Part shown: positions 54,233 to 62,703 of the stretch, piece by piece
Layout of the letters: every line of letters begins with the position of its first letter
How positions within the stretch are numbered: position 1 is the stretch's first letter
Source: an uncultured Desulfobacter sp.
Lineage (GTDB): Bacteria; Desulfobacterota; Desulfobacteria; Desulfobacterales; Desulfobacteraceae
Assembly (NCBI RefSeq): GCF_963664415.1
Contig: NZ_OY761445.1
Coordinates: 1,018,501-1,082,500, forward strand
Length of the DNA: 64,000 bases
Reading direction: 5' to 3'
Translations under genes and position numbers: made by a program
The notes under the pieces: model-generated
What the model was told of the DNA's origin: nothing
The model's database searches: none
Seen by the model: the letters and a program-made list of their open reading frames with translations, nothing else

Positions 54233-54994
54233 GTTGGACAGTACATCCTTGGTGAAAAGTTGAGGGGCCCCAATGTAAATGAAGAAGCCCTGAACCGGGG
54301 TGGGCGGTTCAAAAAGGTCAACGACAATCTCCATATCAAAGAGGTCTTTGTCGGTGAGGGCAGCGGCAGGCGCCGGTTCGTCATCGCTTACAACCCAGAA
54401 CAGGCTGAACACGACAAACATGTCAGGGCAAGGAACCTGGAGCGGATCGAAACGAAGCTGGCGGCACTGAACAAACGGTCCGGCAAAGCATATCTCAAAT
54501 CCAAATATGCTCTCCTGGCACACCGGTCCATGGGCAGATACCTCAAGGAACTGAAGTCAGGCAAGCTGACGGTGGATAAGGCTAAGATTAAGCAGGCGGA
54601 AAAGCTGGACGGCAAATATCTTTTGAGCACAAGCGACAAAAGCCTGTCGGCTGAGGATATCGCCCTTGGCTACAAACAACTCATGGAAGTCGAGCGCGCG
54701 TTCCGCACTTTAAAGTCCACCCTGTCCCTCCGGCCTGTCTACCACACCAAAGACGACCGCATCCGCTCTCATGTCCTGCTGTGCTGGCTGGCCCTGCTCC
54801 TGGTGCGGATTACCGAGCTGGAGACCGGCTTGAGCTGGCCCAGGGTCCGCGCCGAGCTGGAACGGCTCCATTTAGGCGAATTTTTGCATAAAGATGGGCG
54901 TGTACTACAGTACACAGAACTCACTCAAAATCAGCGTAACCTATTTAAAAAATTAAACATAAAACTTCCTGCGAAAATCAAGTCCATAGGATAA
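54233..54994 (+). pseudogene. IS1634-type transposase, C-terminal fragment
   Basis: The frame reads VGQYILGEKLRGPNVNEEAL, RRRFVIAYNPEQAEHDKHVR and then LMEVERAFRTLKSTLSLRPV with YHTKDDRIRSHVLLCWLALL. This is the second half of IS1634-family transposases, including the final Glu region (EVERAFRTLK). The first half is missing, replaced by ISx copy 2. The right end of that element probably lies near 55020. Confidence 0.85.
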
Positions 54995-55077
54995 ACACTT
55001 AAAATATGTAGGCACTACGCCATTTTAGAGGGATAGCTGTATCTCTTTATTGATAGGGCTTTCCGGATTCCGTATAC

Positions 55078-55253
55078 CTACGGCTGTCGAACAGGAGATA
55101 AAGGAAATAAATCCGTAATCGTTTGGGAATACTGAATACCCAATGTCGGTGAGGAACATCTTTTAAAACATTGGAAAGTAGCCATTCTCCATATTCGACA
55201 ACCCTTTTCTGATGACAAGAGGGGCAAAAATGCCGACGTTTGCAAGAAAAAGC
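55078..55253 (-). pseudogene. IS91-type transposase, middle fragment
   Basis: Read from 55253 the strand gives AFSCKRRHFCPSCHQKRVVE and YGEWLLSNVLKDVPHRHWVF with SIPKRLRIYFLY. This is the zinc-binding block of IS91-family (Y2/HUH) transposases. It continues the N-terminal fragment at 60523-60776; the two join at a shared GCTTT to read HEYLLAFSCKRRHF. It breaks off near 55078. Confidence 0.85.
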
Positions 55254-55297
55254 AAGGGCAATACACTGCCCCCATAGTATCTCAACTAAAGCAAAAG

Positions 55298-55543
55298 ATA
55301 ACCATTACCCACCCTTTTCATCCTCAGTATCGCAAGCAATACGGCCTTGTTAATTACAGGAGAAGCTGGGGCAACGAATGCGTTGAGCTTCATGATGAGC
55401 AAGATGAGATAATCACTGTGCCTATTGGCTGGACGGATGCATTTGAACCAGACCCATTTGTGGTTGTCTCTGCGGGCCGCAGCAACTTTCGGGTGGAAGA
55501 TCTTGTGCGTCTTGTTCATCTCATTGAAGGACTTAAGGGCTAA
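55298..55543 (+). CDS. DUF5372-type small protein (no standard start codon)
   Basis: The frame reads ITITHPFHPQYRKQYGLVNY and RRSWGNECVELHDEQ, then WTDAFEPDPFVVVSAGRSNF and RVEDLVRLVHLIEGLKG. This matches DUF5372 proteins, which recur beside recombinase genes. There is no ATG, GTG or TTG in frame before THPFHP; ATA 55298 or ATT 55304 are the only candidates. Either a rare start is used or the 5' end has changed. It is first in the element. Confidence 0.65.
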   Translation: MTITHPFHPQYRKQYGLVNYRRSWGNECVELHDEQDEIITVPIGWTDAFEPDPFVVVSAGRSNFRVEDLVRLVHLIEGLKG

Positions 55544-55763
55544 AGCAATAGGGCACTCTGCATGGGTGACCTGTTAACTAAATTATGCAGATACTGATAG
55601 GAGAATTTTGCAGCATAGCTATTTATCAACCTATGCGGTAAATAGTTAAGGCCATAACAATAGCTGTAATACGACTAAGCAATTAATGTTTGCTCTTTAC
55701 AATGCAATTAAAATCTGCAAAAATAAGTTTACAATTAATTACGGCTTTATCTATGGGGGCAAT

Positions 55764-56228
55764 ATGGGCAAGAAGACTACGAATGAAAAAATCAATGCTT
55801 TGAAAAAATACTCAGCATTAAACCCGCAACCCCAAAAAATCCGGGATGCTCTTTTTGACCAAGATGATTTTTTTGACGCCCGGGACCTTGTGCAAGTCAA
55901 ATATGAAATGCTTCGCAAGGTGAGAGTAGAGAAAAAGACTGTCAGCAGTGTTGCGGCTGATTTCGGGTTTTCCCGCCCTTCTTTCTATCAGGCCAAGGCA
56001 GCCTTTGAAGATGAAGGTTTGGCAGGTTTGATTCCCAAAAAGAGAGGACCTCAGGCACCCCACAAAATAAATCAACAGGTTTTGGAATTTATTCAAGAGC
56101 TCATTAAAAGTGGTGAAAAGCTTACTCAGGAAGAGATCGCAAAGCGCGTGGAAAAGGACTTGGGTGTTAAGGTTCATCCGACCAATATTGCGCGGCGTTT
56201 GAAGGTTGCGTCAAAAAAAAAGCCATGA
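55764..56228 (+). CDS. Helix-turn-helix protein of the serine-recombinase element
   Basis: The 154-residue protein starts MGKKTTNEKINALKKYSALN. It has an HTH (KKTVSSVAADFGFSRPSFYQ) and a second one near the end (LTQEEIAKRVEKDLGVKVHP), like the N-terminal half of IS630-type transposases but with no catalytic domain. It is probably a regulator or accessory DNA-binding factor of the element. ATG 55764 follows GGGGGC; the frame is open from 55686. Confidence 0.75.
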   Translation: MGKKTTNEKINALKKYSALNPQPQKIRDALFDQDDFFDARDLVQVKYEMLRKVRVEKKTVSSVAADFGFSRPSFYQAKAAFEDEGLAGLIPKKRGPQAPHKINQQVLEFIQELIKSGEKLTQEEIAKRVEKDLGVKVHPTNIARRLKVASKKKP

Positions 56229-56563
56229 CCAGGGAATCGGACAAGTGCCTGGCTTCCAAAGGCTTCTCAAATTTGCAGTTACGGTATGAGCAATTGCGAC
56301 AGCAACGACTGGACGGTATTTTTACACCAGCAATGAATCTATTCGTAAAAAAGGGAATGTGCGACTGGATACATGCCAGGACCGATCCTGTCAAGGCATT
56401 TGATTGTAAAAACGAATTGCAAACGCCGCTAAAGGAGGCTTCATGGCATAAGGAACACCTTTCCGATTGCGGCAGCGATTCAAGAGAGCTTGTGGTGCTG
56501 ATTGCATCAATGGCGTTGACCAAGATAAAAAGGAGCCTGGACTGTGAGAGAAAAAGCGTTTGA
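56225..56563 (+). CDS. Small protein of unknown function in the serine-recombinase element
   Basis: I do not recognise it. The 112-residue protein (MTRESDKCLASKGFSNLQLR at its start) is soluble and has several Cys (CDWIHARTDP, CKNEL, CGSDSREL). It overlaps the HTH gene by four bases and the recombinase start by 20, so the three genes form a tight operon. It probably serves the recombinase. Confidence 0.65.
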   Translation: MTRESDKCLASKGFSNLQLRYEQLRQQRLDGIFTPAMNLFVKKGMCDWIHARTDPVKAFDCKNELQTPLKEASWHKEHLSDCGSDSRELVVLIASMALTKIKRSLDCERKSV

Positions 56564-56793
56564 AAAAGTGAGAGCCGATCACCTGGGACGCAAAGCCTAC
56601 CTAGTGCCTGAACGGAAACCCTGATATCTGACTCATTGAGGCTCGGCAGGCTGGTCAAATTTTCTTCATCGCCTACCCCTCCTGATAAAAAATGTGGTGG
56701 TCACCTTAATTTCAGCGGTTCATTTTGAAATTTACTTGATTTCGGACGCAACTCTACTGTTGGTCGTGCTCTTTTTCTTTGTGATTGCCGGGT

Positions 56794-57795
56794 TTAAGAG
56801 GCTTTGCGCCGTTCTGTCCGTTGAAGCTTTTTCAATTCCTTTTGTTGTATATGGTGCCCGATGATCTGGAGGTTCCTTGCCAAAATCGAAAGACTGACAT
56901 ATCGTTTAAATCCAAGGATGCCACTATCCGGACACCGGTCTAAACCATGGTTTTCCAGACCATTGATTGCTGATTCCACTGCAGAGTGTTTTTTTCGGTG
57001 CTGGATGAAAACATCTGCTGTTTCCTCTTCAAGTTCAGTTTTGTTCCGTTTTCCCTTTTTCGGGAGCACCAAAATATCCAACATCCCTTTCAGCTCCTTT
57101 TTATTAGCAGGACTATAAAAGCCTTTATCAAAGCTGCATCCCCTGAGGTTGTTAAATTTATTTTGAGCCGCATTAATAATGGGAACGGTTACTTTATCAT
57201 CGGTTTCTTTCTCCATCACTTGATGGTGCAGTATGAGGCCATATTTATCCTCTACAATGCAAACCCGCAGACCCAATTCCTGGGGGACACCGGCCTTCCC
57301 CTTTGAAATCCATTCCGTATGGGGTTCAAAAATAGAAAAGACCTTTTCGGCATGTGGTATCTTTTCACCCTGAATAACACGCCGCTGAATCAGATCCACT
57401 TGCAGGATTGCATGGTCGATATATTCTATCAGTTCTTTTATCTGCGCTACGCCTATCGGATTAGATGAGCCAATGGTTTCAATGGTCAAATTCGCCTTTT
57501 GAATGAATTGTTCAGCAGCTTTGATATATAATCTGTGGGTTTCAACAATCAGTTGAGCCCTTTTGGTCTTTTTCTGTTCATCTTTTGAAGTGGAATGTTT
57601 TAATCGCTGAGCTTGCCGAAACAGTTTTTTAAATGTCCTGATATTATATTCTGATTGCCTCCACATACTCATTCCCAAGCTCTGGCATATAACGGCGGCA
57701 CTCTGAATCGTTTTCCTGATAGCATCAAAAAGCAGATTAATGTCTGTGGGATAGTGAACATCGGTTTCAACAACAAAAGAGTCACACTTTCCCAT
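56794..57795 (-). CDS. ISNCY transposase, second frame (C-terminal part)
   Basis: The 333-residue frame reads CDSFVVETDVHYPTDINLLF (catalytic-core start), then GLRVCIVEDKYGLILHHQVM, SFDKGFYSPANKKELKG and HSAVESAINGLENHGLDRCP (final Glu region). Homologues continue directly from the first frame. ATG 57795 overlaps the first-frame stop as TAATG, so reinitiation is also possible; the -1 frameshift gives the better match to the family. Confidence 0.85.
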   Translation of the reverse strand: MGKCDSFVVETDVHYPTDINLLFDAIRKTIQSAAVICQSLGMSMWRQSEYNIRTFKKLFRQAQRLKHSTSKDEQKKTKRAQLIVETHRLYIKAAEQFIQKANLTIETIGSSNPIGVAQIKELIEYIDHAILQVDLIQRRVIQGEKIPHAEKVFSIFEPHTEWISKGKAGVPQELGLRVCIVEDKYGLILHHQVMEKETDDKVTVPIINAAQNKFNNLRGCSFDKGFYSPANKKELKGMLDILVLPKKGKRNKTELEEETADVFIQHRKKHSAVESAINGLENHGLDRCPDSGILGFKRYVSLSILARNLQIIGHHIQQKELKKLQRTERRKAS

Positions 57796-58265
57796 TAATG
57801 CCTGGTCTTTTTTTTTACCAGTAGCTTGTGTCCTTCTTTGACAACCAACGTATTGATTTCATCGAGAATCTCAGGGGTTAAAAGCTGAACATTGTCCTTC
57901 AAGGTTTGGAGCGCATACATGTCATCATCGTCCATCAACCCGTGACCAAGCATCTGTCTTATTGTCTTGTGATTATTGACGATTTCTTGAAGTTTATCAT
58001 AATCCCAGTTGCAGTTGAGCCGAACTGTTCCCATCACAAGAATTTTCCATAGATCCATTCCGGGTCGCCCATTTTTTGAATTAACATCCTCTGGGACTAT
58101 GGTTTCGAGAATTTCGAAAACTTTCTGACGAAGCGTTTTATGGCAAAAAATGTGCTGGAGCCCTAAAAGGAGCTTGGGAATTTCATCTCTGGCTCTCATG
58201 TCAATTTTGATCTGGTCGATGGGAGTCTGCCCGAATGTCATTTGTGGCTCAAAAACTTTACGCAA
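57795..58265 (-). CDS. ISNCY transposase, first frame (N-terminal part)
   Basis: The 156-residue frame starts (TTG 58265) MRKVFEPQMTFGQTPIDQIK. It continues NGRPGMDLWKILVMGTVRLN (DNA-binding region) and LQTLKDNVQLLTPEILDEIN, then reaches VKKKTRH and stops. In the family the sequence runs on without a break as KKKD....DT(Y/F)V. So this is half of a fused transposase. Confidence 0.85.
   Translation of the reverse strand: MRKVFEPQMTFGQTPIDQIKIDMRARDEIPKLLLGLQHIFCHKTLRQKVFEILETIVPEDVNSKNGRPGMDLWKILVMGTVRLNCNWDYDKLQEIVNNHKTIRQMLGHGLMDDDDMYALQTLKDNVQLLTPEILDEINTLVVKEGHKLLVKKKTRH
57808..57816 (-). other. A9 slippery run: probable -1 frameshift site
   Basis: On the minus strand GTA AAA AAA AAG ACC contains the heptamer A AAA AAG in phase with the first frame. 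A -1 slip here turns KKKTRH-stop into KKKDQALMGKCDSFVVET, which matches the ISNCY family. This is the signal used by several insertion sequences and by dnaX. Confidence 0.7.
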
Positions 58266-60522
58266 AACAACCTCGAAGTTCTATTGGGTTTGTAAAAAAT
58301 CAAATTCCTACCAAACTGCGCAGTATCAAATAAATATTTTAAATTCAATTAGTTATTAAATCATACTAACTAGAAAAATTCAATAAGTAATTCAAGTCTT
58401 TTCCAAAACTTCAAAAATAATTTCAGCATCATCCCCCTGAAAAATAGAGTGTTTTGAATTTCCGGTCAGACACTACCTATATGTACGGCAATCGACCATG
58501 CGACAGGTGAACGAGCATCAAGAAAGTACAAGGCGCCAGTACGCGCTTTCCCAACGAGCGGTGGCTCTGGGGTGGCCATCTGAAAGCATCGAAGTCATTG
58601 ATGAAGACCAAGGGCACTCCGGCGCTATTGGTGCCCGACAGGGCTTTGAAAGACTTGTGAGCGAAGTGGGCATGGGACGCGCAGGGATTGTTCTGAGCCT
58701 TGAAGCAGCCCGGCTCGCCCGTAATAACACACAATGGCATAGGCTTTTGGAGATCTGTGCGGTTACGGACACTTTGATTTTAGATGAAGAAGCTGTGTAT
58801 GATCCTGGTTATTTCAACGATCGCCTTCTTTTAGGCCTTAAAGGAACGGTTAGCGAGGCAGAATGGCACATGATCCGCTCCCGACTTCAGGGAGGAATGT
58901 TGAACAAGGCCAGCCGTGGAGAGCTTAAAGTCCGTCTTCCAATCGGCTTTGTCTACGATGAAAAAGATCGTGTTGTGCTGGATCCTGATATACAGATTCA
59001 AGAAAGCGTAAAACATCTTTTTAGCACGTTTCGCCGTGTAGGTTCTGCTTTCCGAACAGTACAATCATTCAAAAATGAGGGGTTGAAATTCCCTATACGG
59101 ATGCATCAAGGCCCGCGTAAGGGGGAAGTGATTTGGACGGATTTAAAAATCGGCCGTGTGAGCTACATTCTTCGAAATCCAAGGTACACAGGCGCGTATG
59201 TCTACGGAAGAAGAACCCAGAAAAGAAGGGATGCCCAAGGCAATCCAGTCGTCATGCGGCTGCCTGAGCAGAATTGGCATACATTGATCAAAGACTTTCA
59301 TGTAGGCTATATTTCGTGGGATGAATACGAGGAGAATTTAAAACGGTTGGAGGCTAATCGCAGAAGCGGGGACGATTATAATCGCACCGCCCCACGGGAA
59401 GGATCGGCATTACTTCAGGGTATAGTCCTGTGTGGGGTATGTGGAAAAAGAATGCGGGTTAGATACCGTGGGGGCGGTAACAAGCTTTACATTCAATATC
59501 AATGTAAGGGATTGTATGAAAATGTAGCCGGGAAAAATTGCCAGGTTGTCGCTGGAGACAGGATTGATAAGGTTGTTGGAGACTTGTTGGTGAAAACGAT
59601 AAATCCGGATGCATTGGACGTGGCTCTTACAGTGCATAAGGAACTGCAGGATCGGTTGGATCAAGCAGACAAGCTTCGTTACCGCCAAGTGGAACGGGCC
59701 CGTCAGGAGGCCGAATTAGCCCAGCGTCGATATATGCGCGTGGATCCTGACAATCGCCTGGTAGCCGATTCACTTGAAGCAGATTGGAATATAAAGCTGC
59801 GTCAATTGCGCCAGGCCGAGACCAACTATGAAAAAGAGCGTCACAAAGACCATGAGGTGCTTTCCGATCAAATGCAGGAAAAGATACGTTCTTTGACCGA
59901 AGATTTCACCAGGCTATGGAATGATCCTCAGATGCCGCACCGGGAAAAAAAGCGCGTTACCCGGCTTTTACTGGAAGATGTGACCCTGCGAAAACATGTA
60001 GACCATATTAAAATACATGTTCGATTTAAGGCGGGAACAAGTCAAACATTGACCTTGGACAAGAAACAGTTTCCATGGGAAAACTGGACAACCGATTCCA
60101 AAGTGGTGGAACGGATTGATTGCCTTCTTGATGATAATACCAATAGTCAGGTTGCCTCTATTCTTAATTCAGAGGGATACTTATCCGGCCAGGGGAAAAG
60201 CTTCGACGGACAGAGGGTCCGCCGGATTTGCCAGTCTTATGGACTAAAAAGCCGGTATAAGCGCCTGCGGGAATCCGGTATGCTGACCCGCGAGGAGCTG
60301 GCAACCATGCAGAGCGTGCACCAGGGGACTATAAGTAAATGGAGAGAGCAAGGGCGCATTAAAGGGCACTTAGCAAATGATCAGGGTCAGTACCTTTTTG
60401 AAAACCCTGGAGAAGCCTCATTGAGACTCAAGAAAAAAGAATTTAAAAACGGCCACACAACCGTGGCTTCCAACCCTAATGTTACACCAAGGACAAAGGA
60501 GGTGTAGTTTGAACGACATGCT

Positions 60523-60776
60523 AAAGCCAGTAAATACTCGTGGCCGCAATTTTCACAACGGACCCTGGCAAATCCCATATGAAGATCGCCACAATCGAGA
60601 TATCTATAAATTACAGTCATTATATATGGCCGCCAATAGCCGTATCTGGATTTATACACGTCATCCCATACCCGTTCCAACTCTTCAAAATGATTCTCGA
60701 CACACTTGTAATATGCGCTTTCTTTGGGAGTACGCGGTTTGTAAACATCAAAATTACTTGTTGCCTGTTGGGCCAT
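60523..60776 (-). pseudogene. IS91-type transposase, N-terminal fragment
   Basis: From 60776 the frame reads YYKCVENHFEELERVWDDVY, GYWRPYIMTVIYRYLDCGDL and CENCGHEYLLA, the N-terminus of IS91-family transposases. The last residues of the open frame (CRSNYTSF and onward) belong to the serine-recombinase element. The next part of the gene is 5.3 kb away at 55253. Confidence 0.85.
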
Positions 60777-60979
60777 TACGCGCTTATATGTTAATTAGGT
60801 TTTCCAGGTGTATCAGGGTGAGGCTTGGAATTGTTCAGGATGAGGGCAATCACTGGTTGTTGCTGAAAACATACAACACTCGTTAAATAAACTAAACACA
60901 AAAACAAATAAAAATTGAGATCTCCCTAACAAAAAAATGCTGCGGTTATGTTGGGCTCGCCCCAACCTGCCGCATTAAA

Positions 60980-61405
60980 CGACCGCTGCCCTTTATTGAA
61001 AACTATCTTGAATGCATAAATCAAGAATTGATGAAAAAGAACCCCAATTATGTGCTATCCAAAAAGCAAAAACTGTGGCTAAGCTTTTGTTTAAGTGGTG
61101 TTTTGTTAACCAACAGTATTTGCTGGAAACGATTTGAACGAATCAGTTTGGGGAAATTCCGTTTTTCAGCGCTTTCCTGGATGTTCCGAAATTCAAAAAT
61201 CAGCTTTGATCACTTATTGCAACAGAGTACGTGTAATATTCTGAAGCATTATGGCATAAAGGAAGGGATTCTTTGTATTGACGATGTGGATCGTGCCCGA
61301 TCAAAATCCACCAAGAAAATACATAAGGTTCACAAGGTTAAAGACAAACTTACCGGCGGTTTTTTAGATGGGCAATGCATAGTGTTTTTATTTTTGGTAA
61401 CACCC
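60980..61405 (+). pseudogene. IS4-like transposase, N-terminal fragment
   Basis: The frame reads RPLPFIENYLECINQELMKK, then LSKKQKLWLSFCLSGVLLTN, and HYGIKEGILCIDDVDRARSK with KDKLTGGFLDGQCIVFLFLV. This is the first third of an IS4-type transposase including the first catalytic Asp (IDDVDRARS). It is cut near 61405 at a glycosyltransferase fragment. The sequence before it (60930-60970) forms a hairpin (GCGGT...CCGC) that may be the element's end. Bases 60777-60929 hold nothing I recognise. Confidence 0.7.
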
Positions 61406-61407
61406 GT

Positions 61408-61544
61408 GGCCTCTTTTGTGGTATTCCGGCCTTTAGCGCCTGGGCACAGGTTCCGATACCGCCATGGTGAACCACTGCCGCTGCTTTGGGAAACAACCGG
61501 CTAAACGGGGCATATTCACAATAATGGATATTTTCAGGCAAATT
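61408..61544 (-). pseudogene. Glycosyltransferase fragment (MGT/UGT type)
   Basis: The strand reads PENIHYCEYAPFSRLFPKAA then AVVHHGGIGTCAQALKAGIP. This is the nucleotide-sugar-binding motif of the MurG/UGT-like GT1 family (HHGGxGT..EAL..G.P). About 45 residues survive. It is bounded by the IS4-like fragment and the poly-G run. Confidence 0.75.
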
Positions 61545-61563
61545 GGGGGGGGGGGGGGGGGGG
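61545..61563. repeat. Homopolymer of 19 G
   Basis: Nineteen G in a row lie between the glycosyltransferase fragment and unidentified sequence. It may be a slipped-strand tract or an assembly artefact. Confidence 0.6.
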
Positions 61564-61723
61564 TGTTTTCCTTATATCGGGTAAGCAAAATGCCTCTTAA
61601 GTCTGATCTCTCACATGCCTGGACAGAAGTTTTAAAAAAAGAAGCCGCGCTGTTGACGGCTGTGCCGGCTGTAAATATAACCGGTGGATCGCCGTTGGCA
61701 ATAAATGTTTCAAGCTCTTTCCC

Positions 61724-61822
61724 GTTACGTTAAACAACAGGCAGCGGGCCGATACGGTTATTGGCGTGATCTGGGCCGTGGGCATGGCATTCGGTATTAT
61801 TCTGGTGGATTTGACCCCGGGG
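61724..61822 (+). pseudogene. Metal ABC transporter permease fragment (ZnuB/TroC type)
   Basis: The frame reads VTLNNRQRADTVIGVIWAVG then MAFGIILVDLTPG, a membrane segment of ABC-3 metal permeases (zinc/manganese). It ends where the group II intron begins. The 5' part is missing; bases 61564-61720 are unidentified. Confidence 0.6.
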
Positions 61823-61863
61823 ATCGGGTAGGTCAGGGGCCTTTCAGCCCCTTTCCCCCCTAA

Positions 61864-61897
61864 GAACCGTACGTGACAGTTTCCCGTCATACGGCTC
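61864..61897 (-). ncRNA. Group II intron domain V (outer intron)
   Basis: The 34-base hairpin reads GAGCCGTATGACGGGAAACT then closes with GTCACGTACGGTTC. It has the AGC-type lower stem, the GAAA tetraloop and the bulge of catalytic domain V. A domain VI hairpin with TTAGGGGGG...CCCCTGACCTAC follows. Confidence 0.85.
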
Positions 61898-61943
61898 AAG
61901 CGTTTATAAAGGACGACCTTGTGGGACGCCCCGGCTGTTTACC

Positions 61944-62617
61944 TCATGCAGCTTGCTTTTGGCGGTATTCCCTGGCTGATAGCGTAGGGAGTAACCGTGA
62001 CTCCTTTTGATTCCGTCTACGCCAGAAATAATAGCTGTATTCGGGATCATATGGATTTGCATCTGCTTTAATTTTGATATATCGTTTTATCCCTAATGAG
62101 ATTAGGTGAATGACGTGATATCTGCAAGGCCCTTTTTTATTTCGGCTCTTGACAGTGAATATCCACTTGCGTTTTCCGTTAGTCCAGTAACGGTTTTTCA
62201 ACCATTTTGAGGATTTCTTACGGTGACGCTTTTTGATCATTCTCCATAGCTGTTCGTAAACAAACGTATCAATAAGAGAAAATGTTTCCGATGAGACTAC
62301 ATGTCGGTGATAGTTTCCCCAGCCTCGCAGAGTCTGGTTTAACTTTTTGACCAATGGTTCCAATGGACCGCCGGCATGTTTATGGATTAGTTCACTGAGC
62401 TTTTCTTTAAGGGCGAGAACTCCCTTCTTTGCCGGGGTGATGTGCAGTACATTTCCGGTTTTTCGAAAAGTTTGGCCAAGGAACGTAAATCCGTCTGTTA
62501 TATGCGTGATCATGGTCTTTTCTTCAGATAATGATAGACCACGTTCAGTTAGAAACGCTTCGACTGCGGGTTTGACCTGTTTTTCAAGCAGGCGTTTGGA
62601 CTTGCCTGTGACGATAA
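61944..62617 (-). pseudogene. Group II intron reverse transcriptase, C-terminal part (outer intron)
   Basis: From the junction the frame reads IVTGKSKRLLEKQVKPAVEA, LTERGLSLSEEKTMITHITD and GFTFLGQTFRK (RT palm and thumb). A maturase domain X follows (LNQTLRGWGNYHRHVVSSET), then a C-terminal DNA-binding region (WIFTVKSRNKKGPCRY). Residue order shows it begins just after YADD(F/L). The N-terminal half is outside the window, beyond the inner intron. Confidence 0.85.
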
Positions 62618-62657
62618 GTCGAGTAGCCCGAGGGAACCGCCCCCTCAGGCTCTCACA

Positions 62658-62691
62658 GAATCGGACGTGAACGTCTCCGCTCATCCGGCTC
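62658..62691 (-). ncRNA. Group II intron domain V (inner intron)
   Basis: The 34-base hairpin starts GAGCCGGATGAGCGGAGACG and closes with TTCACGTCCGATTC. It lies 12 bases after the reverse transcriptase stop codon. Domain VI (GAGCCTGAGGGGGC ... CTCGGGCTACTC) follows with its branch-point A. Confidence 0.82.
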
Positions 62692-62703
62692 CTATTGACC
62701 AGC

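Larger units (their letters stand above)
56604..58473 (-). mobile_element. ISNCY-type insertion sequence inside the recombinase gene
   Basis: The ends are GTGCCTGAACGGAAAC at 56604 and, reversed from 58473, GTGTCTGACCGGAAAT (13 of 16 identical). A 6-bp duplication TACCTA flanks it (56598-56603; 58474-58479). Removing 1,870 bp plus one repeat restores the recombinase. The transposase is in two overlapping frames. Confidence 0.87.
56544..60507 (+). pseudogene. Large serine recombinase, split by an ISNCY element
   Basis: The first 20 codons are at 56544-56603 (GTG start, AGGAG eight bases upstream: REKAFEKVRADHLGRKAYL). The rest runs from 58480 to 60507. Joined, they read KAYLYVRQSTMRQVNEHQES, restoring the catalytic Ser of YVRQST. 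The protein then has the resolvase core (SLEAARLARNN), a recombinase domain, a zinc ribbon (CGVCGKRM ... C) and a coiled coil. The first ATG after the insertion (58498) lies beyond the catalytic Ser, so the interrupted gene cannot make an active enzyme. Confidence 0.88.
55254..60527 (+). mobile_element. Large serine-recombinase element inserted in an IS91-type transposase gene
   Basis: Removing 55254-60527 with one copy of the shared core AAAGC (55249-55253 and 60523-60527) rejoins the IS91 transposase exactly in frame. It carries DUF5372, an HTH protein, a small protein and a large serine recombinase that ends 20 bases before the right junction. Without the inner ISNCY element it is about 3.4 kb. 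A short shared core without longer duplication fits site-specific recombination by a serine recombinase. Confidence 0.82.

Noticed and set aside
53191..54384. 397-residue frame as one transposase
   Set aside because: Its first 50 residues are antisense to the IS1634-type fragment; only the part up to 54231 is ISx.
60479..60886. 135-residue plus-strand frame after the recombinase gene
   Set aside because: It is antisense to the IS91 transposase N-terminus and starts inside the element junction.
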